A stretch of DNA of 64,000 bases from Sphingomonas sp. CFBP 8760 (lineage in GTDB: Bacteria > Pseudomonadota > Alphaproteobacteria > Sphingomonadales > Sphingomonadaceae), in NCBI RefSeq assembly GCF_014841615.1, contig NZ_JACYUG010000005.1, positions 116,009-180,008 on the forward strand, read 5' to 3'. The notes beneath the pieces were generated by a model. That model saw only the letters and a program-made list of their open reading frames with translations, was not told the DNA's origin and ran no database searches. This document shows, piece after piece, positions 34,605 through 43,704 of the stretch. The position numbers and the translations under genes were made by a program. The number at the start of each line of letters is the position of its first letter. The first letter of the stretch is position 1.

Positions 34605-34934
34605 AACTACGTCGGGTATGTCAGCTCTCCTGTCGATGCGGTGGCTGATCGGATAACGCGGCTGGGGGCGGATCAGCCACCGCTTTTACCTTTGACGTTA
34701 ATGGCTGTACGGGTCGCATCCATCGCTATGCCACAGCCTGGCGCCTAGCTGATCCGCGCTTTGATTGCCATGCACACGGCGTCCACCGTCGTGATGTCGA
34801 TAGCCAGCGGCTTCATCAACACCCAAGCCTGACGACCTCGTCATGACGACGGCAGTCCCAGCCTCTCTTCGCTGTGAGTGCATACATTACGTCAACCAGC
34901 CGTTGTGCGGCCAGTTCAACCACGGGAGCACGTT
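34605..34934. other. Gap between phytase-like and PRC-barrel genes
   Basis: About 330 bp. On the minus strand, about 34685-34840, residues KPLAIDITTVDAVCMAIKAR, then an in-frame stop, then MDATRTAINVKGKSGG look like a broken small gene, but I cannot name it. Nothing else is seen. Confidence 0.3.
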
Positions 34935-35690
34935 ATGGCCGATATCAATGCCATCAAGGAACACATGGAGGTCATCGGTGCCGATGGCGTTCACGTTGGC
35001 ACCGTTGATCACGTTCAGGATAACCGTATCAAGCTCACCAAGCGTGACAGCGGTGAAGGAGCGCACAAGGGGCACCATCATTACCTGTCGGTTGGTCTGG
35101 TTGCGGATATTGAAGGTAACAAGGTTCGCTTGTCGGCAAACGCCGCCAATGCCCTCATGTTTGAGGAGGAGCAGGATGGCTCGTCGCGTTCGTTTGGGGG
35201 TAAGGGAGCAGACCGCAAAACGTCAGGACTGAACTGGAATGCGATCGGGCTCGGCGTATCCGCCCTCACCGCCACGGCGGGAGCGGTGTTGCTGGCGCGC
35301 CGAAGCTTCCGAACCCAAGATGACTTCGAATTACGACTGCAAACCGATGAGAACCTGCGGCTCATCTCCTCTTCGAAGGTTGAGGGCACGCCAGTGGTCG
35401 GCCGAAATGGTGAGCGCCTTGGCAAAATCGAGAGCTTCATGGTCGACAAATATTCTGGCCGGGTCGCTTATGTCGTGATGTCATTTGGCGGCACGCTGGG
35501 CTTTGGCGACTCATATTTTCCATTGCCATGGTCCTACCTGAACTATGACGTCAGCAAGGATGGCTATGTGCTGAATATCACCAAGGAGCAGGTCGCCAGC
35601 GCCCCCAGGTTCAAGGCAAGCGACGCACCCGAATTTGATACCAGCTATCGCAACACCGTCGCCAGGTTCTATAGCCGGTCCGCGGCCTGA
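34935..35690 (+). CDS. DUF2171 + PRC-barrel domain protein
   Basis: 251 residues. Residues 1-75 match DUF2171 (IKEHMEVIGADGVHVGTVDH, then KLTKRDSGEGAHKGHHHYL). A membrane-like segment lies at about 102-121. The C-terminal 115 residues are a PRC barrel (VEGTPVVGRNGERLGKIESF, MVDKYSGRVAYVVMSFGG). Such proteins are common stress-associated, RNA- or membrane-linked factors in Alphaproteobacteria. ATG at 34935 follows GGGAG and is preferred over a start at 34878. A strong hairpin follows 10 bp after the stop. Confidence 0.85.
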   Translation: MADINAIKEHMEVIGADGVHVGTVDHVQDNRIKLTKRDSGEGAHKGHHHYLSVGLVADIEGNKVRLSANAANALMFEEEQDGSSRSFGGKGADRKTSGLNWNAIGLGVSALTATAGAVLLARRSFRTQDDFELRLQTDENLRLISSSKVEGTPVVGRNGERLGKIESFMVDKYSGRVAYVVMSFGGTLGFGDSYFPLPWSYLNYDVSKDGYVLNITKEQVASAPRFKASDAPEFDTSYRNTVARFYSRSAA

Positions 35691-35700
35691 TATGAAAGAT

Positions 35701-35726
35701 CGGAGAGCTACGATGGTAGCTCTCCG
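35701..35726 (+). terminator. Strong hairpin after the PRC-barrel gene
   Basis: A perfect 11-bp stem, CGGAGAGCTAC / GTAGCTCTCCG, closes a GATG loop. No T-run follows, but the stability and the position just after the stop codon suggest termination or mRNA 3'-end protection. Confidence 0.6.
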
Positions 35727-35743
35727 ATTGGTGACCTCGAATA

Positions 35744-36442
35744 GTGAACATTCCCATGAATGATGTTCCTGCGGCTCCCTTCAGCGACCGTCACTTTGCC
35801 GCCTTTCTGTTCGATATGGATGGCACGCTGATCACCAGCATCGATTCTGCCAATCGTGCCTGGACAAGCTGGGCGCTGATGCATGGCTTTGACCCGGCCT
35901 ATGTCCTCTCGATCATGCATGGCGTTCGAACCGTGGAAACGATGCGGCGCCTGGGCGTACAGGATCCTGTTGCTGAGGCGGCATGGATAACAAGCAGGGA
36001 GATCGAGGATACGGAAGGGGTGGAGTCAATTCCTGGTGCTCTTGAATTCCTGAACAGTATCCCAGCGGGCCGATGGGGCATTGTGACCTCGGCATCACGC
36101 GCACTTGCGGAGGCACGCCTTGCCAGAGCCGGCATCGATATCCCTCCTGTTTTCGTGACCTCGGAAGACGTGGAACAAGGAAAGCCCGACCCTGCATGTT
36201 TCCTGCTTGGCGCGGAACGGCTTAACGCCCCGATCGCGCACTGCCTCGTTCTTGAGGATACGGTAGCAGGCCTCTCTGCCGCAGATGCTTCGGGTGCTAC
36301 CGGGCTCGCCATCTCCTTCACCCATCAACATCCAATCGGGACCGGCCATTCAGAGATACGCGACTATCGCGGTTTCGCAGTTGCTTCGGAAGAGGCGGGA
36401 CTCACGTTGGTAGCTGCATCCATCGACACGTCGGACATTTGA
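35744..36442 (+). CDS. HAD-superfamily sugar phosphatase (HAD-IA)
   Basis: 232 residues with FLFDMDGTLITSIDSANRAW (motif I nucleophile DMDGT), GIVTSASRALAEARLARAG (motif II), SEDVEQGKPDPACFLLGA (motif III Lys) and CLVLEDTVAGLSAADASGA (motif IV). The four-helix cap lies between motifs I and II. This matches YfbT/2-deoxyglucose-6-phosphatase-type enzymes acting on sugar phosphates. Start GTG 35744 has a GGTGA upstream; an ATG four codons later (35756) is equally possible. It stands 17 bp after the hairpin of the previous gene. Confidence 0.85.
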   Translation: MNIPMNDVPAAPFSDRHFAAFLFDMDGTLITSIDSANRAWTSWALMHGFDPAYVLSIMHGVRTVETMRRLGVQDPVAEAAWITSREIEDTEGVESIPGALEFLNSIPAGRWGIVTSASRALAEARLARAGIDIPPVFVTSEDVEQGKPDPACFLLGAERLNAPIAHCLVLEDTVAGLSAADASGATGLAISFTHQHPIGTGHSEIRDYRGFAVASEEAGLTLVAASIDTSDI

Positions 36443-36599
36443 TGTGAGCGTGGATCGTATTGATACTTGGAAGAAGCTGCCTTGGCGGCCTGTGCGGACC
36501 AGCTATCGCCCAACTTTCATCCGCAGTCCGAGCACGATGGCATCGCCGACGATGCGGCTTCCCCCCGGATCAATGTTTCAAAGCGCTTACGTTCCCGAC

Positions 36600-36662
36600 A
36601 TGAACGGGCGACCGAAGTTGGGAGGCGGGGAAGGGTGCCTGAATGACCGTTTGTGGGTCGTT
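36600..36662 (+). repeat. Dispersed intergenic repeat, well-preserved copy
   Basis: ATGAACGGGCGACCGAAG, then GTTGGGAGGCGGGGAAGGGT (shared exactly with the copy at 56688), then CCTGAATGACCGTTTGTGGG. One of the two best copies. Confidence 0.8.
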
Positions 36663-36699
36663 ACAGCCTCGGACGGGCATGCAATATGTGTGAGTAGGA

Positions 36700-38181
36700 T
36701 CATCCTGAAGCAATGGCGAATGCCTGCGCCAGCGCGATGTCCCGCTCGGCTTTCAGATCGGCTACTCGGACTGGCACGATCAAATCCGGCATGATTCCAG
36801 CATCCGGCTGCGGTGTCTCAGGCCAATAGGCGATCAGCGGCAGATCGACCTCGACGCCTGATGCCGGCAATCCGACGAAGAAAAAGGCACCGCCGTTGAT
36901 GCCACGGCGGTTGCCGCCGGTCTGCTCGCCAACCAGCGTTCCCAGCCGCTGACGCTGCATGAGGCCTGCGAAGCCGAAGGTGGCCGAAGCGTTCTTCGGG
37001 CCGACGAGAACGGCGACCCTGCCAGCGAACCGGCGACCCCTGGGCTGGATAGTATCGGTGTCGGACGCGTCGACGGGACGGATCAGAGTGTAAAAGCCGG
37101 CCGCGTCAGGACCGATTGCCGACGCTCCCCAATCCTTGAAGCTGCGGTCCCAGGTTTTGAGGTAGGGGGCCAGCCGAGCGGGTATCTTGCGGTAGCGTAC
37201 ATGGCGGGAATAGCTGTCGGCAGGTAGCGGCGCTTCGATCAGGCGGGCAATGATCGCCGCCCCGCAATCGAGCCCTCCCCCATTGTCACGCACGTCGATG
37301 ACGATGCCCGAAAGCTGGCGATCGACCGCGGTGTCCAGACTGGCGTCGATGAAGCCCTGCCAATCCCATTTCTCATGGAAAACCGCCCAGGTCGGCATGG
37401 TCAGGATGCCGACCTGGCCACGCACCTCGAACGTCCAGCCATAGGGGGAATCCCTGGAGGGATGGCGCAACGCCGCGCTCCGCGCTGCGGCCGTCATCAA
37501 GGGGCAAGCGATCGTCCCGGCTCGGCCAGCGATCCGCACCACGACACGGGCCGAGGGGGCTGACGATGGGAACAGCAGCGCCCGTAGCACGTCGAATGTC
37601 GGCTGATCGGCATCGCCGGGTATGCCGAGGTCGGCCACCTTGCGCGCATCGTTGCTGCCGTCCGTGCGGGCATAAGGGAGCATCTTCGCCAGCATGTCGC
37701 GTGCGCTGACACCGTCGATCGCAATGACCTCGCTTCCGATCGGCAGATGATGCCCGCTGCCGAGATCGGCGGTGACGATCATGCGCCGGTCCAGCCATGC
37801 GAAGGCGAACGGTAAGCGATCGGGCTTGCCGAACAGCGCCGACGCGACGGCCTGTGTCTGGTTGGCGGGGTTGGGAAAGCTGTGACCGCACCGGATGCTT
37901 GCGGTGAAAGCCGACAGCGCCAGGTAGAAGTCTCCCAGCGTGTGGGGCGTCGCAGCGAAGCGATTGAGGCGCTGCCGCTCGCGCTGGAACTTCGTCGGGG
38001 TCAGATAGCGATAGAGGCCGGGATGCAGGCTGGCATAGGCGTCGCACAGGATGGCGATATCTGATCGCATCGCCGCAGGTGACAGCAGCGTATCGTTCGC
38101 CTTGGCTGGAGCGGACAGAAAGGCGGTTGCGACCAAGCCCGACGCTCGCGTCAGAAGGTGCCGGCGATCGAGATGTATCAT
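36700..38181 (-). CDS. S41-family (C-terminal processing peptidase-like) secreted protease
   Basis: 493 residues. A twin-arginine-like or Sec signal opens the protein (MIHLDRRHLLTRASGLVATA, cleavage near APAKA). The S41 core has GIVIDVRDNGGGLDCGAAII, RVAVLVGPKNASATFGFAGL (catalytic Ser in the NASATF stretch) and LVGEQTGGNRRGINGGAFF. A PDZ domain is not obvious; the N-terminal half resembles the helical domain of tricorn-like S41 proteins. Probably a periplasmic peptidase of unknown substrate. The AraC-type gene lies 45 bp upstream in the same direction, perhaps its regulator. Confidence 0.83.
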   Translation of the reverse strand: MIHLDRRHLLTRASGLVATAFLSAPAKANDTLLSPAAMRSDIAILCDAYASLHPGLYRYLTPTKFQRERQRLNRFAATPHTLGDFYLALSAFTASIRCGHSFPNPANQTQAVASALFGKPDRLPFAFAWLDRRMIVTADLGSGHHLPIGSEVIAIDGVSARDMLAKMLPYARTDGSNDARKVADLGIPGDADQPTFDVLRALLFPSSAPSARVVVRIAGRAGTIACPLMTAAARSAALRHPSRDSPYGWTFEVRGQVGILTMPTWAVFHEKWDWQGFIDASLDTAVDRQLSGIVIDVRDNGGGLDCGAAIIARLIEAPLPADSYSRHVRYRKIPARLAPYLKTWDRSFKDWGASAIGPDAAGFYTLIRPVDASDTDTIQPRGRRFAGRVAVLVGPKNASATFGFAGLMQRQRLGTLVGEQTGGNRRGINGGAFFFVGLPASGVEVDLPLIAYWPETPQPDAGIMPDLIVPVRVADLKAERDIALAQAFAIASG

Positions 38182-38226
38182 GGTCTTGCTCCGAGCGGAT
38201 GTGCCCCGAGCCGATGCCGATAACGG

Positions 38227-39321
38227 TCAGGTGGTGCGTTGCAAATCCGGGCGTTCCGCGTCATTTTTGTCGGTTGAGACGCGACGATAGGCCGAGGGTG
38301 TGACGCCGAACCGCTCCTTGAAGACGCGGTTGAAGGTCGCCTTTGATCCGAAGCCGGCATCGATCGCAAGCGTCAGGATATCGCCATCGGTGCCGTCCCG
38401 CAGGCGGGCGGCAACATGCTCGACGCGCAGCCCGTTGATCGCTTCGGCGAACCCCAGCCCCAGCCCCTCGTTGAGGCCGCGGGATAGATAGGCGGTGTTG
38501 GTCCCCAGCCTGCGGGCCAGCTCGGCAAGATCGAGGTCCGGATCGCGCCACCATCCATGCGCTTCGATCCGATCCGTCCACTCGGCCGCGATCGGCCGCC
38601 AGTCGCGCTCGATCGGCTCCACGATCGGCTGCGGTCGGGCGTCCGCCTGCCGCCAGCCCTCGATCGCCAGATAATTGCCGACGACAGCCAGCACGACGTA
38701 GAAACCGAACATATCGAAGTAAGAGAGCGGCGCGATCAACGCATCAGCGATCAGGTATCCCGTCCGCACCGTCACGATCGCGGCATAGGCGATCAGCACG
38801 GCCCGCACGCGCCTTGCCGCAGCAAGGTCTGATCGGCGCGCCAGCAACCAGCCTCGATGGCGGCGCAGGGCGCGGAGCCCAGCGGCAGCATATCCGATCA
38901 TCGATGCGAGCAGCAGCGCCGCCAGGATCGGATCAAGCCAAGGGCGTTGCACCTGCCGGTCGAACGCGCCGCGCAGATCGAGCGGCAGGCAGAAAGCGAC
39001 AGCCTGATAAGCGAACTGGGCCACCGGCAACGCGGCGTGCCAATGGGGTATCGGGCGATCGAAGATCAGGGTGTTCAGGTGCGCGTAGAGCAATGGCCCC
39101 ATCGCCAGAGGAACAGCGAACGGCGCGAACGAAAGCCACGGCCATCGATCGTAGAAACCTGCATAGCCGATAGTGAACGGCGTCAGCACCCCGCACAGGA
39201 CGATCAGCAACGCTCCGAGAGAGCGTCGCGCCATCCCGCCCCGCCCGATGATAGCAGCCGCCAGCACCAGCATCTGTGCCTCGAACAAACCGAGGATGAG
39301 GGACATGGGACCGATGCTCAC
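38227..39321 (-). CDS. AraC-family transcriptional regulator with membrane N-terminal domain
   Basis: 364 residues. The first 220 contain about seven membrane segments (for example SLGALLIVLCGVLTPFTIGY). The C-terminal 110 residues are an AraC DNA-binding domain with two helix-turn-helix units: LDLAELARRLGTNTAYLSRG and GDILTLAIDAGFGSKATFNR, ending in VFKERFGVTPSAYRR. This architecture fits membrane-bound sensors that control adjacent genes. It lies 45 bp before the S41 peptidase gene. GTG start at 39321; an ATG five codons on (39306) is the alternative. Confidence 0.88.
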   Translation of the reverse strand: MSIGPMSLILGLFEAQMLVLAAAIIGRGGMARRSLGALLIVLCGVLTPFTIGYAGFYDRWPWLSFAPFAVPLAMGPLLYAHLNTLIFDRPIPHWHAALPVAQFAYQAVAFCLPLDLRGAFDRQVQRPWLDPILAALLLASMIGYAAAGLRALRRHRGWLLARRSDLAAARRVRAVLIAYAAIVTVRTGYLIADALIAPLSYFDMFGFYVVLAVVGNYLAIEGWRQADARPQPIVEPIERDWRPIAAEWTDRIEAHGWWRDPDLDLAELARRLGTNTAYLSRGLNEGLGLGFAEAINGLRVEHVAARLRDGTDGDILTLAIDAGFGSKATFNRVFKERFGVTPSAYRRVSTDKNDAERPDLQRTT

Positions 39322-39664
39322 ATGACCATCAGCCCCGTCGCACCGACAACGTCAATGGGCGATCGAGTTGGTCATGCGCGGGGGCGCGGGAGTCCCCCAT
39401 TTTTGATCCTCGCCAGTACGGCTGGCGTGCGCTGAGCGAGGAAAGTGCCCACGGGATCACTCTCACTTCGCAAAATGAATGAATGACCGAAATTGGGATG
39501 CCGAATATAACCGGAGAATGACCGGAAATGGGTCAGGCTTCGGTCAGCGTACGACTGCGACACTCCAAATGCCGTCAACCGCTTAGATTTGGCCATAAGC
39601 TGGCTGTGCCTGTCGTCTAACAGACCAGCATGCAGTGACGCGTGGCAGTAGGTATGCCACATTG
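39322..39664. other. Divergent gap with a repeat copy
   Basis: About 340 bp without a gene. It holds GGGGGCGCGGGAGTCCCCC followed by ATTTTT (39379-39402), a hairpin that could terminate plus-strand transcripts although no plus-strand gene is seen before it, and a dispersed-repeat copy at 39475-39536. Confidence 0.35.
39475..39536 (+). repeat. Dispersed intergenic repeat, copy
   Basis: ATGAATGAATGACCGAAATT at the left and GAGAATGACCGGAAATGGGT at the right; the middle is diverged. Confidence 0.55.
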
Positions 39665-40513
39665 ATGACGATGATCCCATTGTGCGTCCCGTTTTCGCGT
39701 AAGGAGGAAGCGCGCCAGGCCGGGGCACGTTGGCATGCCAGCGAACGCGTTTGGCAGTGTGACCGCGACGTGCTGGCGACGTCGGCATATCCAGCCCTTC
39801 GGCCTTTCGTACCGCGGATGTTTCGCCCGGAACTGTCTCCGCCATTCATTCGGCCCTGGATGGTGCCGCAGACCTTGTGGGGGAGGAATCTGCGAGCACT
39901 TCTCACCCGTGAGCAATGGGACGTGGTACGCCGTGCGGCTTATGAAGAGAGCGGCAAGCGATGCATCGTCTGCGGCGGTCGAGGCCCGGAATGGCCCGTC
40001 GAGGCCGACGAGGCATGGGAGTATGATGATGTCACGAGCCTGCAGACGCTGAAAAGCGTCATCGCACTTTGCCCGCCGTGTCATCATGTCCGCCATTGGG
40101 GCAAGTCGATGGTGGAGGGGCGTGAAGAAGCGGCACTCAGCCACATGATGAAGGTCAACGACTGGTCAAGGTATCAGGCAAGGGAAGCTGCCGATGCAGC
40201 CCTTGCGCAATGGCACGACAGATCACGTCGTTCGTGGCGGAGCGATTATAGCTGGGTTACTCGCCGGCACGGGTTTGAGATCGATGATGCAGGTATCGTC
40301 CGGGCAGAGCAGGCGAACGTGGAGGTGGTGGCCATTGCCCGACATCGGGCGACTGGCCTGAGTTCGCCCCGGGAGGATGTCGTCAACGTCGATGTCCCGA
40401 TGCATGCGTCGCAAGATGTCAGTGACACGATGACAGGCATACTGCCCGATACCAACCGCTCAGTCATCGACTCCGTTTTTAGGGCGGCAAGGAAGATGCT
40501 TCGTCGCCGATAA
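39665..40513 (+). CDS. DUF5710 + HNH-like zinc-finger protein
   Basis: 282 residues. Residues 5-35 (CVPFSRKEEARQAGARWHAS, then ERVWQC) match DUF5710, a short domain found in conjugative-primase and toxin-like proteins. The middle contains RCIVCGGRG and later CPPCHHVRHWGKS, two CxxC pairs with His, as in HNH nucleases. The C-terminus is unrecognised and basic. It may be a DNA-cutting or DNA-binding accessory protein. I chose the ATG at 39665; a GTG at 39635 is also open. Confidence 0.65.
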   Translation: MTMIPLCVPFSRKEEARQAGARWHASERVWQCDRDVLATSAYPALRPFVPRMFRPELSPPFIRPWMVPQTLWGRNLRALLTREQWDVVRRAAYEESGKRCIVCGGRGPEWPVEADEAWEYDDVTSLQTLKSVIALCPPCHHVRHWGKSMVEGREEAALSHMMKVNDWSRYQAREAADAALAQWHDRSRRSWRSDYSWVTRRHGFEIDDAGIVRAEQANVEVVAIARHRATGLSSPREDVVNVDVPMHASQDVSDTMTGILPDTNRSVIDSVFRAARKMLRRR

Positions 40514-40616
40514 AGCGCTTGAGGCCCGTCAGTCGGGCGAGGGGCCGAATATCGGGTCATCGGCCGATCCCCCTTTTCGAGAGAGCGGCTGCCTGGTCAC
40601 AGCGGCACCGGGCGGC

Positions 40617-42326
40617 CTAGTCCGACATCCGGTCCGGTTTATGAGCCATCACGTCGCTTTCACCAATTACGACACGATTTCGCCCGCTCGTCTTGGCCTG
40701 GTACAGTGCACGGTCGGCCTTGCTGTAGAGCGTGGCGAACGGTCCGCTGGCGGTGCCATCAGCAACGCCGATACTGACTGTCATGGCCGGGTAGATACCG
40801 TCATCGTCGGTGCGGAGTGCTTCACGGACCTGATCCGCGAACTGGGGTAGTGCTGGTGCTGGCAGGCCGCTGATCCCGACCAGGAACTCCTCGCCGCCCA
40901 AACGACCGGCTAAACAATTGTAGCGGTCCTCCAACCCCCGCAAGCGTGCGCTCAACCCCACAAGCACGGCGTCGCCGACTTCATGCCCGAACTGGTCGTT
41001 GATCCGCTTAAAGCGGTCGACGTCGATCAGCAGCAAGCCGAACGGGACCTGATGGAGGTGGCCAAATGCCTGCTCGCACCGATGTACGAACCCCCGCCGG
41101 TTGAGAAGGCCGGTCAGGGCATCGCGATCCGCTAGTTCCGCCAGCGCGTTCTCCGACGCGATCGCGGCATCCCTTTCAGTCCGCAATACGCCCAGACGAT
41201 GTGTTGCCAATCCGGACAGGCAGATTGCCTGGAACGCCGATGCGAACAGCACCGCGATCTGGGCACCGCCACCAAACAGGCTTTCGCTGAAGTCGAGCAA
41301 CTGGGTGGCCGCAAGCATCAGCATAGGGAAGATCCATGCGATGAGCAGATCACGTGCGTCCGGCTCACCCCGCCGGTAGCCAATGACGAGGCCTGATCCG
41401 ATGATGGCAAGGATCGACAGGGTCAGGATCGCCAAGCCGGTGCCGATGATCGCCAAATCCGCTCCGGGTATGGCTGAGCAGCCACCAAGCAGGACGGTAG
41501 CAATGGCGGCACAGCAAACCACAAGCCGAATTCGGCGTGGAAATACCCTTTGCAGGACGTCGAGCGCGCTAAGGCTCGCGAACAGGATCGCCAGACAGGA
41601 GAGAACCGTGCTGATCTGGGCAGCTGACGTGCCGGCGATCTGCGGGAAAAGGAACAGCGCGCCTTGTGACCAGATCAGCCCCCAACACACCATCATGCTC
41701 GCCCATAATCCGTGCCACAGGAACAGGCGGCGGCGGATGGCGCCCGCCAAGGTGAAATTGTAGACGACGGTCACGGCCAGCAAGGCCAGTGCGGCACCGA
41801 TCAGGGTGGCACACAGCTCGAACTGGCGAGCCACCATGTCAACCGGTACGATGCGAACCCGCAGGAGCCCGTAGCTTTGCAGCCGATCGATCTTCAGCCA
41901 GACGGTCCTCAGTGGCACCTTTCGCTCATGCGGCTGGAATGAAAGCTGGCCGCCAACCCGCCAATGAGCGGCAAAGGCGCCGCGGTGAATTTCCTGGGTT
42001 TCGCTTGATCCGTCCGCGAACACGAAGATCGCCTTCAGCCGATCAAACCGGGTCGTATGGAGCAGAAGCGTAGGTTGACTGGTCGAGCTTCCGATCGGTA
42101 GGCGAAGCCACAACGACGCCTGCTGGTAACCAGACGGGCTTCCCTTGCAATCGGGCAGGGAAGGCGGTTGATCGTCTGAAGCAATAGATCGTACCGCGAA
42201 GCAGGTATTTGCCGGTAGTGAAGCGACGGCTGGGTACCCGACCAGGGTCGCGGCCCCAAACGCCAGGAAACACCGTACAACCTGCCCGACAGCAACTCTC
42301 AACATCGAGCAATCCACGCACGGCAT
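40617..42326 (-). CDS. Diguanylate cyclase with 7TMR-DISM-like sensor region
   Basis: 569 residues. A signal sequence is followed by a periplasmic beta-rich domain (about 35-165, with WLRLPIG and TVWLKIDRL motifs of 7TMR-DISM extracellular regions), seven membrane segments (about 170-375), a short coiled coil, and a GGDEF domain: DRDALTGLLNRRGF, LLLIDVDRFKRINDQFGHEV, and active-site GRLGGEEFLVGI. The GGEEF signature indicates an active c-di-GMP synthase. The inhibitory RxxD site is not obvious just before it. It likely senses an envelope signal and sets biofilm or motility state. Confidence 0.9.
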   Translation of the reverse strand: MPCVDCSMLRVAVGQVVRCFLAFGAATLVGYPAVASLPANTCFAVRSIASDDQPPSLPDCKGSPSGYQQASLWLRLPIGSSTSQPTLLLHTTRFDRLKAIFVFADGSSETQEIHRGAFAAHWRVGGQLSFQPHERKVPLRTVWLKIDRLQSYGLLRVRIVPVDMVARQFELCATLIGAALALLAVTVVYNFTLAGAIRRRLFLWHGLWASMMVCWGLIWSQGALFLFPQIAGTSAAQISTVLSCLAILFASLSALDVLQRVFPRRIRLVVCCAAIATVLLGGCSAIPGADLAIIGTGLAILTLSILAIIGSGLVIGYRRGEPDARDLLIAWIFPMLMLAATQLLDFSESLFGGGAQIAVLFASAFQAICLSGLATHRLGVLRTERDAAIASENALAELADRDALTGLLNRRGFVHRCEQAFGHLHQVPFGLLLIDVDRFKRINDQFGHEVGDAVLVGLSARLRGLEDRYNCLAGRLGGEEFLVGISGLPAPALPQFADQVREALRTDDDGIYPAMTVSIGVADGTASGPFATLYSKADRALYQAKTSGRNRVVIGESDVMAHKPDRMSD

Positions 42327-42691
42327 CCTCTATTCTGAACCCGTGGCATGCGGCCGATATGGTTGCAACTATCTAGAAATTGCCCCGTGTTGATCCCAAT
42401 GAGCCTTCTCAGGCTGAGGTGTGCTGTCTCGAGTACGGCCTACCAGGCGCATCAATCATGACTGTGCCGTTCGATCAGCCATGATCGACATATATCGGGC
42501 CTCTCAGTGGCTCGGTCCGCCGAATGGTCGCGAGGGAGGGCAACGTGATCATACTGCACAGCCTCTATGACCACGAGGGCTGAGCAGACGAGATCGCAGC
42601 AGGCGAGGACGAGAAGGTCATGCCTGCCCTAATCCGTCCACCAGCGCGCGTATGCCTCGAGCAGCACGTCGATCGCGCGGTCGAGGGTTCG

Positions 42692-42752
42692 ATGAATGAA
42701 TGTCTGAAGTTGAGGAGCGCGCAATCGGCCATGAACGTCCGCAAATGGGTCG
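42692..42752 (+). repeat. Dispersed intergenic repeat, copy
   Basis: ATGAATGAATGTCTGAAGTT, then GAGGAGCGCG, and at the right CATGAACGTCCGCAAATGGG. Confidence 0.7.
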
Positions 42753-42907
42753 TCGTGCGGCGCCATCGCGCGCTGCATAGTCAGCGCTGATAATGTGGAT
42801 GTCGAGCAGAACTGATGAGTGTCGATCATGTCGCGGCGCTGCTGATTGCCGGCCCGTAGGCAGTTTTGGGCGCCTGTACCGGCCTGCTGCTCAGTCGAAT
42901 ATGAAAA

Positions 42908-42934
42908 GGGAGCGATGGCTGTACCACCGCTCCC
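42908..42934 (-). terminator. Factor-independent terminator of the stress-protein gene
   Basis: Read on the minus strand, GGGAGCG and CGCTCCC pair (with extra GG/CC pairing inside) and are followed directly by TTTTCATATT, nine bases after the stop of the CsbD-type gene. Confidence 0.75.
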
Positions 42935-42943
42935 GTTATGCAT

Positions 42944-43678
42944 TTAGTAGGAGCGATCAGGTCCCTTGCCCTGCTCGGCTTCGCCACGACGCTCCTGCTC
43001 GGTGCCGTCGCGCTTCAAGTTCTCGTTACCGAACACGCTGCCGGCAGCCTGCTTGACGTTGCCGATGGCTTCGTTAGCCATACCTTTTGCCTTACTGCCG
43101 GTGGCCTGGTCGCGACCGTTGGTATCGGTGTCATAGTCGGTATACGCGTCATTGCCGTAAGACCGTACGCGCGGCGAACCACGATCGAGATCGCGACGGC
43201 TGTAGGGCGAGGTCGTCCCGCTCGACACCCTGTCGTTGCCCAATGTATCGTCGCGGCGATCTCCTGAACTGCCAGCACCATAGCTCGCGGCTACTGCAGC
43301 AGCCTCGCCGGGTGCGTAATCCCAACCCGACGAGCGCCAGGATTCCGAACGCTCGTCAATGTCGACAGTGTTCGCCTCTTCCAGGACGCTGATCGCATCA
43401 GCCACCGCGTCATCATCGACATCGGCAGTCAGCAGATAGCCGCCACGACGCACGCCTTCTTCGTAAGTATGGCGATCCTGATCGGGCAGGAATGCATTCT
43501 TGATCGATGCCCAGATACCCCGGTCCTCATGAGTGGAACGGTTAGTTTCGCTATAGCCGTCGCTTGATTTGTCATGGATGCGGATATGATCGGCATCGAC
43601 ACGCGACTGCTTGAGACGCTCCTGTGCAGCTTCGGCGTCATTGCGGTCATCGAACAAGGCGGTGATGGTACGGGTCAT
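42944..43678 (-). CDS. General stress protein with CsbD-like C-terminus
   Basis: 244 residues. The N-terminal 105 resemble the YflT/heat-induced stress domain (ITALFDDRNDAEAAQERLKQ, HTYEEGVRRGGYLLTADVDD). A low-complexity Ser/Asp/Arg-rich linker follows (about 115-185), then a CsbD-like segment, KAKGMANEAIGNVKQAAGSV. It probably protects against osmotic, oxidative or starvation stress. It is part of a minus-strand block with an OmpA protein and two small lipoproteins. Confidence 0.8.
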   Translation of the reverse strand: MTRTITALFDDRNDAEAAQERLKQSRVDADHIRIHDKSSDGYSETNRSTHEDRGIWASIKNAFLPDQDRHTYEEGVRRGGYLLTADVDDDAVADAISVLEEANTVDIDERSESWRSSGWDYAPGEAAAVAASYGAGSSGDRRDDTLGNDRVSSGTTSPYSRRDLDRGSPRVRSYGNDAYTDYDTDTNGRDQATGSKAKGMANEAIGNVKQAAGSVFGNENLKRDGTEQERRGEAEQGKGPDRSY

Positions 43679-43704
43679 GATGTTCTCTCCTGGTCGATTG
43701 GTAT

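Larger units (their letters stand above)
42327..42943. other. Long gap with repeat and terminator
   Basis: About 620 bp with no gene recognised. It contains a dispersed-repeat copy (42692-42752) and a terminator for the minus-strand gene that ends at 42944. Confidence 0.4.
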
